A DNA stretch of 27,999 nucleotides from JBBQVO01 sp038211505 (GTDB lineage Bacteria > Chloroflexota > Dehalococcoidia > DSTF01 > JACRBR01): NCBI GenBank assembly GCA_038211505.1, contig JBBQVO010000022.1, positions 1 through 27,999 of the forward strand, in the 5' to 3' direction. Positions 22,173 through 27,999 of this stretch are shown piece by piece (within the stretch, counting starts at the first letter, position 1; every line of letters begins with the position of its first letter). The notes under the pieces were generated by a model that was not told where the DNA came from, searched no databases, and worked only from the letters and a program-made list of their open reading frames with translations. Made by a program: the position numbers and the translations under genes.

Positions 22173-24917
22173 ATGCGTTTCAGGATTGCAATCGCCACAC
22201 TCGCGGTGGGAGTCGTCGCTTTGGCGGGGTCAATGGGTTCTGGCGGGCGGTACATCGCGAGCGCGCACGCCGCGAGTCCAGCGCCGCCGCAGCGCACCGG
22301 CGACGTGATCGTGAAGTTCAAGCGCAGCGCGACGCTCGGCGCGATCGCCGGCGCGATCGGCGGCGCCAACGCTTCGGCAACGGCGAGCACGGCCGGATCG
22401 GGGTTAGTGCTGCTGAAGCCGGACGCGGGGCAGTCGGTGGATCACGCCGTGACGGCGCTGCAGGCGAGCGCCGACGTTGAGTTCGCCGAGGCGGACATTC
22501 GCGTTTCGATCGCGCAGACGCCGACCGACCCGCTCTACGTGTCCTACCAGTGGAGCCTGCCGCAGATCTTCGCGCCGGGCGCCTGGGATGCGACGACGGG
22601 CAGCGCCAGCACGATCATCGCCGTCATCGACACCGGTGTCGACGCCACGCATCCGGATCTCGCAGGCAAGATCACGACCGGCGCCAATGCTGGCTTCAAC
22701 TTCGTCGGCAATAACACGAACACGGCCGACGACGAGAGTCACGGCACCTTCGTCGCCGGCATCATCGCGGCGAACGCCAACAACGGGCAAGGCGGCGCCG
22801 GCGTCTGCTGGCTGTGCAAGATCATGCCCGTGAAGGTGCTCGATTCGACGGGCAGCGGCAGCACCTTCAACGTGTCGCAGGGGATCGACTGGGCCGTCGC
22901 GCACGGCGCGAAGGTGCTGAACCTGAGCCTCGGCGCACCGACGGGCACGGCGTCGCTGCAGACGTCGGTCGATAACGCCTGGAACGCCGGCGTCATCGTC
23001 GTCGCCGCCAGCGGCAACAACGCCGCGGACGCCGACCCGACAAACGACGGCGTGCTCTTTCCGGCGGCGTACCCGCACGCGCTGGCGATCGGCTCCGTCA
23101 CGCAGGCGGGCGCGCGCTCGACGTTCTCGGACTTCGGGCCGGAGCTGGATCTGATGGCGCCGGGCGAGAACGTGCTCGGCACGTTGTGCACCTGCGCCGG
23201 CAACCCCGGCGGTTACGCGACGGGCAGCGGCACGTCGTTCGCTTCGCCGCATGTCGCCGGCGTCGTCGGCTTGATGATCTCGAACGGGATCACCGATCGC
23301 GACACGATCTTCAGCCGCCTCACGTCGAGCGCGGTCGATATGGGCGCGGCCGGCTTCGACAACCTGACGGGCTGGGGCGAAGTGCAAGCGCAGAAGTCGG
23401 TGCTGCCGCAGTACCAGGTGAGCTGGTCCGCGAATACGCTCCCGACGTCGATCGTGGCAGCGACCGCGACGAGCGCCAACGTGACGTTTACGAACGCGGG
23501 CTGGCAGACGTGGTCGGCGAGCGGCGCGAACCCGGTGCACTTCTCGTACCACTGGCGGAACGGCGCCTGCGCCGGCACGACGAGTGCGATCTATGACGGC
23601 GTCCGCACGTCGCTCTCGGCGGACGTCGCGACCAGCGGCAGCGTGACCAACCTCTCGGCGCAGATCCAGGCCCCGCCGGCGGCCGGCACCTACTGTCTCG
23701 TCTACGACCTCGTGCGCGAAGGCATGACGTGGCTCTCAAATCAGGGCGCCGCGACGCAGACGGGCACTGTTAGCGTGACGGCGCCGGTATACGGCGTGAC
23801 GTGGGGCGCGAACACACTGCCGAGCACTATCGCTGCCGGCGGATCGACGAACGTCAACGCCACGTTCACGAACACCGGCTCGCTGACGTGGCTCGCGTCC
23901 GGGACGTTCGCGACGCGCTTCGCCTATCACTGGAGCAATGGCGCCTGCCCCGGCACGACGAGCGCGATCTACGACGGTGTGCGCACGGCGATCCCTTCGA
24001 ACATCGCGACGGGCGCTACGGTGACGAACCTCTCGGTGCAGATCGCGGCGCCGCCGGCTGCTGGCACGTACTGCCTGATCTACGATCTGGTGCGAGAGAG
24101 CGTCGCCTGGTTCTCGACTCAGGGCGCCGCCACGCAATCAGCCACTGTCACCGTGACAGCGGGGCAGTACGCGGTCACGTGGGGTGCGAACACGCTGCCG
24201 AGCAGCGTCGCAGCCGGCTCGACGACGCCCGTGACGGCGACGTTCACGAACGCCGGCACGCTGACGTGGCCATCGAGCGGCGCGAACCAGGTGCGGTTCG
24301 GCTATCGCTGGTACAGTGGCGCCTGCCCGGCGGCAGGCGCCACCGCCTACAACACGCCGCGTGCCGCGTTGCCCGGCAACATTGCGCAGGGCGGGACTGT
24401 GACGAACCTCTCGCATAACATCATCGCGCCGGCGTCGGCGGGCACGTACTGTCTCGTGTACGACCTCGTGCGCGAAGGCGTGACGTGGTTCGCCTGGCAG
24501 GGCGCGGCGACGCAATCGGCGACGGTCACGGTGACGGCGCCACCGTACGGCGTGACGTGGGGCGCGACGAACACGACATCGACGATGACGGCGAGCAGTA
24601 GCAATGCATTCAATGTGACGCTGACGAACAGCGGCTCGTTGACGTGGGCCGCGGGCGGTGGCAACCCCGTGCGGTTCTCGTACCACTGGTTGAACGGGGC
24701 CTGCCCGGGCACGACGACGGCGGCGTTCGATGGCCTGCGGTCCGTGCTGCCCGGTGACATTCCGGCGAACTTCACCGTCACGAACCTCAACGTCTCGGTG
24801 ACGGCGCCTGCCTCGGCCGGCACGTACTGCCTGCAGTACGATCTCGTGCGCGAAGGCGTCACGTGGTTCTCGTGGCAGGGCGCGAACATGCTCTCGACGA
24901 CCGTGACCGTGAGCTAA
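22173..24917 (+). CDS. Secreted subtilase (S8 peptidase) with four C-terminal tandem domains
   Basis: A 914-residue exported protease. It has a signal peptide of about 33 residues (cleavage near AHA) and an inhibitor-I9-like propeptide (about 43-113). The S8 catalytic domain (about 120-412) has Asp153 (VIDTGVD), His190 (SHGTFVAG), Asn282 (ASGNN) and Ser355 (GTSFASPHVAG). Four tandem repeats of about 126 residues follow, starting near 414, 540, 666 and 792. Each has VTWGANTLP-like starts, FTNxGxxTW, YHWxNGACPGTT, and AGTYCLVYDLVREGVTW with two conserved Cys. They look like NBR1-type or Chloroflexi beta-sandwich modules. I chose ATG 22173 with GAGGGG 6 nt upstream. A hairpin terminator follows. 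Confidence 0.95.
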   Translation: MRFRIAIATLAVGVVALAGSMGSGGRYIASAHAASPAPPQRTGDVIVKFKRSATLGAIAGAIGGANASATASTAGSGLVLLKPDAGQSVDHAVTALQASADVEFAEADIRVSIAQTPTDPLYVSYQWSLPQIFAPGAWDATTGSASTIIAVIDTGVDATHPDLAGKITTGANAGFNFVGNNTNTADDESHGTFVAGIIAANANNGQGGAGVCWLCKIMPVKVLDSTGSGSTFNVSQGIDWAVAHGAKVLNLSLGAPTGTASLQTSVDNAWNAGVIVVAASGNNAADADPTNDGVLFPAAYPHALAIGSVTQAGARSTFSDFGPELDLMAPGENVLGTLCTCAGNPGGYATGSGTSFASPHVAGVVGLMISNGITDRDTIFSRLTSSAVDMGAAGFDNLTGWGEVQAQKSVLPQYQVSWSANTLPTSIVAATATSANVTFTNAGWQTWSASGANPVHFSYHWRNGACAGTTSAIYDGVRTSLSADVATSGSVTNLSAQIQAPPAAGTYCLVYDLVREGMTWLSNQGAATQTGTVSVTAPVYGVTWGANTLPSTIAAGGSTNVNATFTNTGSLTWLASGTFATRFAYHWSNGACPGTTSAIYDGVRTAIPSNIATGATVTNLSVQIAAPPAAGTYCLIYDLVRESVAWFSTQGAATQSATVTVTAGQYAVTWGANTLPSSVAAGSTTPVTATFTNAGTLTWPSSGANQVRFGYRWYSGACPAAGATAYNTPRAALPGNIAQGGTVTNLSHNIIAPASAGTYCLVYDLVREGVTWFAWQGAATQSATVTVTAPPYGVTWGATNTTSTMTASSSNAFNVTLTNSGSLTWAAGGGNPVRFSYHWLNGACPGTTTAAFDGLRSVLPGDIPANFTVTNLNVSVTAPASAGTYCLQYDLVREGVTWFSWQGANMLSTTVTVS

Positions 24918-24941
24918 TCCATCACGGGTAGCGCTATCCAT

Positions 24942-24973
24942 ACGGAGGCCGCCGCGAGGCGGCTCTCCGTTTG
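24942..24973 (+). terminator. Intrinsic terminator of the subtilase gene
   Basis: ACGGAGGCCGCC (24942-24953) pairs with GGCGGC-t-CTCCGT (24958-24970) across a GCGA tetraloop with one bulged base and is followed by TTTG. It starts 24 nt after the stop codon. Confidence 0.75.
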
Positions 24974-25002
24974 CGTCGGGATGCTGCAGGCCGAGGGCGA
25001 GG

Positions 25003-25929
25003 GTGAACCCTGACGCCCTTCTTGCGTTCGCATGCCGAGACTCCGGTGTGATTCCAAGTGCCGCGACGTTGACTTCCGCATCAAGCAAGATCTGCATCAT
25101 CGGTTGCGGCGTCGTCGGCGGCGCGCTGCGTCGCTGGTTCGAGTCGCAGGCCGCCGATGTCGCCGTCTACGACCCGCCGAAGGGCCTTGACGACACGTGC
25201 GCCATCGATCGCGCTGATGTCGTGTTCGTCTGCGTGCCGACGCCGTACGACGCTGCGGCAGGCTTCGACGGGAGCTACGTGCTCGACGCGGTGTCCGGGA
25301 TCGGCGGCGAGAAAGTGGTCGTGATCAAATCGACGGTGCTGCCGGGGACAACGGACGCGCTGCAGGCGCAATTTCCGCAGCATCGGTTTATGTTCAACCC
25401 GGAGTTCGTGCGCGAGGCGTCGGCGTATGACGATCTCGTTCATCCCGATCGCCAGGTCATCGGCACAACGGAGCAGAGCATCGACGATGCGAGATTCGTG
25501 CTGTCGTTGCTGCCTCGCGCGGCGCAGGAGATCACGTGCGGCGCGCGCGAAGCCGAGATGGCGAAGTACGTTGCGAACTCGTTTCTCGCCGTGAAGGTGA
25601 GCTTCGCCAACGAAGTCTTCGATCTGTGCGCGTCGCTCGGCATCGAGTACGACGCCGTGCGAGAGATCGTCGCCGCTGATGCACGCATCGGCGCGTCGCA
25701 CCTCGACGCCGCCGCTGACGGGTATCGCGGGTATAGCGGCAAGTGCCTGCCGAAGGACAGCAAGTCGCTGCTACAGCTGGCGCACGCCGCCGGCGTGCCG
25801 CTGCGCGTGCTCGCGGCCGCTGACATCGCGAATGATCAGCTGACATCGGCGAAGGCGCGTCGTCTGCGCGCGCCGGGAGTTACGGCGCGACGAACCAGGT
25901 TGGATGCGCCGGTGCGTCGGGCGGCGTAG
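25003..25929 (+). CDS. Short UDP-glucose/GDP-mannose dehydrogenase-family protein
   Basis: A 308-residue protein with the NAD-binding Rossmann motif GCGVVG (35-40), KSTVLPGTT (109-117), FNPEFVREASAYDDLVHPDR (131-150), EMAKYVANSFLAVKVSFANE and the catalytic-cysteine segment GYSGKCLPKDSKSLL (Cys248, Lys251). These belong to UDP-glucose 6-dehydrogenase-like enzymes that make sugar acids for surface polysaccharides. Full-length family members are about 420-440 residues; this one ends about 50 residues after the central helical domain and lacks the C-terminal UDP-binding domain. The natural substrate is therefore doubtful. The first 25 residues are not conserved, and GTG 25048 is an alternative start. 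It stands alone, with no glycosyltransferase neighbours. Confidence 0.82.
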   Translation: MNPDALLAFACRDSGVIPSAATLTSASSKICIIGCGVVGGALRRWFESQAADVAVYDPPKGLDDTCAIDRADVVFVCVPTPYDAAAGFDGSYVLDAVSGIGGEKVVVIKSTVLPGTTDALQAQFPQHRFMFNPEFVREASAYDDLVHPDRQVIGTTEQSIDDARFVLSLLPRAAQEITCGAREAEMAKYVANSFLAVKVSFANEVFDLCASLGIEYDAVREIVAADARIGASHLDAAADGYRGYSGKCLPKDSKSLLQLAHAAGVPLRVLAAADIANDQLTSAKARRLRAPGVTARRTRLDAPVRRAA

Positions 25930-25949
25930 CGGCGGTGTGTGGCGCGGGC

Positions 25950-26040
25950 GACAGCCGGGACGGCTGTCCTACATCGATCTCTCGCGGACGTGATCCCGAT
26001 CTGTCTGCCGCGACGCACGGCCGAGGGCGGCCGTGCCACG
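25950..26040. repeat. Two REP-like hairpins between the dehydrogenase gene and tRNA-Pro
   Basis: GACAGCCG-GGA-CGGCTGTC lies at 25950-25968 with tail CTAC (25969-25972). CACGGCCG-AGGG-CGGCCGTG lies at 26016-26035 with tail CCAC. They have the same architecture as the hairpins at 6854-7038. Confidence 0.75.
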
Positions 26041-26107
26041 TGCGCGGCTCTGTGAGTGCGCTTCAAATTGGCCGCTGGTGGAGTGAGTTGTTAGGATGTC
26101 AGTCCGT

Positions 26108-26185
26108 CGGGGTGTAGCTCAGCCAGGCTAGAGTGCACGGTTCGGGACCGTGAGGTCGACAGTTCAAATCTGTCCACCCCGACCA
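26108..26185 (+). tRNA. tRNA-Pro (anticodon CGG)
   Basis: The full cloverleaf is visible. The acceptor is CGGGGTG (26108-26114) with CACCCCG (26175-26181), plus discriminator A and an encoded CCA (26183-26185). The D-stem is GCTC/GAGT. The anticodon stem is CACGG/CCGTG with loop TTCGGGA, giving anticodon CGG at 26143-26145, which reads CCG. The T-stem is GACAG/CTGTC with loop TTCAAAT. The C1-G72 start pair and G37 are typical of bacterial tRNA-Pro. Confidence 0.96.
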
Positions 26186-26233
26186 CCTCCCCCTTTGTCC
26201 TGTCGTCCGCCCGAGTGTGCAGCTGCCGCGTGC

Positions 26234-26473
26234 GGGCATCTTCGCGCGACGACCAGGGCGCAGCGAGCAGCGCCCCGACAGATTTGGACGCACCGCAGGT
26301 TCTGGCGCGCAACATTGAGATGTCTGCTGGTTCTGGCGAGCGCGCGGCATCGTCGCGTGACGACCAGGGCGCGGCGAGCAGCGCCCCTACAGATTTGGAC
26401 ACGGTTGTTCGCTGGCGCCGTGGCATCGTCGCGTGACGGTGAGGGCGCGGCGAGCAGCGCCCCTGCGGCTGTC
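26234..26473. repeat. Three degenerate tandem units, each carrying a GGGCGC...GCGCCC hairpin
   Basis: Units start near 26234, 26346 and 26422. Each has GGCATCxTCGCGxGACG, then AGGGCGCRGCGAGCAGCGCC (stems 26256-26261/26270-26275, 26367-26372/26381-26386, 26443-26448/26457-26462). Tails are CGAC, CTAC and CTGC. Units 1 and 2 continue with ACAGATTTGGAC. The spacer between units 1 and 2 holds two copies of GGTTCTGGCG. There is no gene in 26186-26562; this repeat block fills most of it. Confidence 0.75.
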
Positions 26474-26562
26474 TAACCGCCGGAACGAGGCACGGGCAGC
26501 GAGCGCTGCGACTCGGCGTCGGCGCCGAACGTCGATACCATGCCGGCGGTGGAGGGGTGTCG

Positions 26563-27339
26563 ATGACTGACGAGATCTACGGAAGCGAGCGGCTGGCGGA
26601 GTTGTACGACCTCGTCTGGGGTGACTACGCCGACGATCTCGAGATGTACGAGCAGTTCGCGCGGCGCGGTGAACGGCCATCGCTCGAACTTGGCGCGGGG
26701 ACGGGGCGGGTGGCGCTGCATCTGGGCGGCAATGGCCATGATGTCGTCGCGCTCGACGCTTCGCCGGCGATGCTGGCGCGCCTCGCGTCGAAGCTCGATC
26801 CGACAATAGCGAAGCATGTGACGTTGTTCGAAGGTGATATGCGGGCGTTCGATCTAACCCCGCAGACGTTCGATCTCGTGTTCTGCGCGACGAACACGTT
26901 CCAGCATCTGCTGACGCATGAAGATCAGATCGCGACGCTCGAAGGCGCGGCCCGGCACCTGGCGTCAGGCGGCGTGTTCGTGCTCGAGGTGCGGACGCCG
27001 CGCGCCGTCGATTGGGGCGTCGAGCGCCAGCCGCTGACGCTGAGTGGCACATTCGCGTTGCCTGAGAGCGATGATCGGCTGATGCGATTCCAAACACTCG
27101 CGGTCGCCGCGAACGCGCAGACGACGACGGCTACATGCTTCTTCGATCGCGTCTCGCGCGACGGCGCTGTGCATCGCACGTTGTTCGATGTGACGCTGCG
27201 ATACACGGGGTTGCCGGAGTTGCAGCTGCTGTGTGAGCGCGCGGGGCTGCGCATCGCGAATGTCTACGGCGATCATGACCTCTCGCCCTACGATGATGAC
27301 AGCGATACGATGATCGTCGTCGCGGAGACTGCGCGGTAG
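26563..27339 (+). CDS. Class I SAM-dependent methyltransferase (Methyltransf_25-like)
   Basis: A 258-residue protein with SAM motif I LELGAGTGR (41-49), an acidic end of strand 2 (VVALDASPAMLARLASK), DMRAFDL, and DLVFCATNTFQHLLTHEDQ. This matches small-molecule methyltransferases in the family that includes class I enzymes with a beta-sheet lid (RFQTLAVAANAQTTTATCFFDRV). The substrate is unknown. I chose ATG 26563 because GGAGGGG (26551-26557) is 5 nt upstream; a GTG at 26557 lies within the SD. plsX follows after 31 nt on the same strand and may share the transcript. Confidence 0.88.
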   Translation: MTDEIYGSERLAELYDLVWGDYADDLEMYEQFARRGERPSLELGAGTGRVALHLGGNGHDVVALDASPAMLARLASKLDPTIAKHVTLFEGDMRAFDLTPQTFDLVFCATNTFQHLLTHEDQIATLEGAARHLASGGVFVLEVRTPRAVDWGVERQPLTLSGTFALPESDDRLMRFQTLAVAANAQTTTATCFFDRVSRDGAVHRTLFDVTLRYTGLPELQLLCERAGLRIANVYGDHDLSPYDDDSDTMIVVAETAR

Positions 27340-27370
27340 GCGCGAGCGCGACGACGGAGGGAACCGCAGC

Positions 27371-27999
27371 TTGCTCATCGCACTCGACGCCATGGGAGGC
27401 GACCACGCACCGGCCGAGATCGTCGCCGGTGCGCTTCTTGCACGTAAGGATCTCGGGATCGAAGTCGTGCTCGTCGGCGCGCAAGCCTTGCTCGAGGCGG
27501 AGTTGCGGAAGCAGGGTGAGAGCCCGTCCAGCATCGAGATCTTTCAGGCCAGCGAAGCGATCGCCATGGACGAGCATCCCGCTTCGGCGGTGCGTGCCAA
27601 GAAAGACGCCTCGATCAACGTCGCGATGTCGATGGTCAAGCGCGGGGTGGCGGGCGCCTTCGTCTCCGCCGGCAACACCGGCGCCGTGATGGCGTCCGCG
27701 TTGATGACGCTCGGCCGTATTCCCGGGGTCGAGCGGCCGGCGCTGGGCACCGTGGCGCCGTTCAGCGAGACAGGCATCCTCGTGCTCGATGTCGGCGCGA
27801 ACGCCGACGTGAAGCCAAATTACCTCGTCCAATTCGCGCAGATGGGCAGCGTATACGCCGAGCGCGTGATGCACATCACCAACCCGCGCGTCGCGCTGCT
27901 GAATATCGGCGGCGAGGAGACGAAGGGCAGCGAACTGATCCAAGAAGTGTACGGCCGGTTGGGGAACGCGGGCGTGAACTTCGTCGGCAACATCGAGGG
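27371..27999 (+). CDS. plsX: Phosphate acyltransferase PlsX (3' end outside window)
   Basis: The first 209 residues of PlsX, which converts acyl-ACP to acyl-phosphate for phospholipid synthesis with PlsY. Family motifs are DAMGGDHAP (6-14), AFVSAGNTGAVMA (about 97-108), LDVGANADVKP (139-149) and FVGNIEG at the window edge. It starts at TTG 27371-27373, with GGAGGG (27356-27361) 9 nt upstream, which is where PlsX homology begins. The gene is truncated only by the window. PlsX is often followed by fatty-acid genes (fabD, fabG, acpP), which cannot be seen here. Confidence 0.95.
   Translation, partial: MLIALDAMGGDHAPAEIVAGALLARKDLGIEVVLVGAQALLEAELRKQGESPSSIEIFQASEAIAMDEHPASAVRAKKDASINVAMSMVKRGVAGAFVSAGNTGAVMASALMTLGRIPGVERPALGTVAPFSETGILVLDVGANADVKPNYLVQFAQMGSVYAERVMHITNPRVALLNIGGEETKGSELIQEVYGRLGNAGVNFVGNIE

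Noticed and set aside
26234..26473. CRISPR array after tRNA-Pro
   Set aside because: Only three diverged units with unequal spacing (about 111 and 76 nt), each containing its own hairpin, and no cas gene in the window.
26108..26562. Integrated element using the tRNA-Pro 3' end as attachment site
   Set aside because: No integrase and no exact direct repeat of the tRNA end. The T-arm-like 12-mer is inverted and may be chance.

Overview
This is a GC-rich (roughly 60-65% by eye) bacterial chromosome segment with tightly packed housekeeping and accessory genes, frequent GTG and TTG starts and many dispersed short palindromes. The gene content suggests a member of the Chloroflexota, perhaps Dehalococcoidia-like: an LLM-class (F420-type) oxidoreductase, a secreted subtilase with Chloroflexi-style tandem Cys-containing beta domains, an ArgS with a TxGN form of the HIGH motif, and repeats of the types TGTCATTCCGAGC and GTAGGGGCGCTGCTCG. 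The phylum is an inference, because there is no rRNA here.

Layout. 2-1444 (+) is the 3' part of a receptor-type Ser/Thr kinase. 1448-5571 (-) holds metH followed by a small basic ORF and a Fic/Doc toxin. 5780-6821 is a divergent doxX / hxlR pair around an AT-rich palindrome. 7063-10953 (-) holds an LLM oxidoreductase, a short uncertain coding stretch, argS and a beta-propeller lipoprotein. 11130-12095 (+) is a 20-codon upstream ORF, an intrinsic terminator, and a methyltransferase whose ribosome site is paired with sequence before the terminator. 12132-14915 (-) is acnA. 15419-16913 (+) is a tandem pair of double-winged-helix regulators. 17205-21927 (-) is a tetR-led MacAB-like export operon. 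22173-24917 (+) is a secreted S8 protease behind a highly structured leader. 25003-25929 (+) is a short UDP-glucose dehydrogenase-like gene. tRNA-Pro(CGG) follows at 26108, then a repeat cluster, a second methyltransferase and the start of plsX, which runs off the window.

The most unusual material is RNA-level and repeat-level. There is (i) a uORF/terminator/SD-sequestration arrangement before the methyltransferase; (ii) a leader RNA of about 138 nt closed by a long P1 stem next to the protease RBS; and (iii) at least ten short hairpins in three intergenic gaps whose bottom strand reads GTAG, or a near variant, directly 5' of the palindrome. The last is the layout of REP elements mobilised by RAYT transposases, although no RAYT gene is in the window. 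The double-winged-helix pair, the tiny ORF paired with Fic, and the ArgS active-site variant are the protein-level points of interest.
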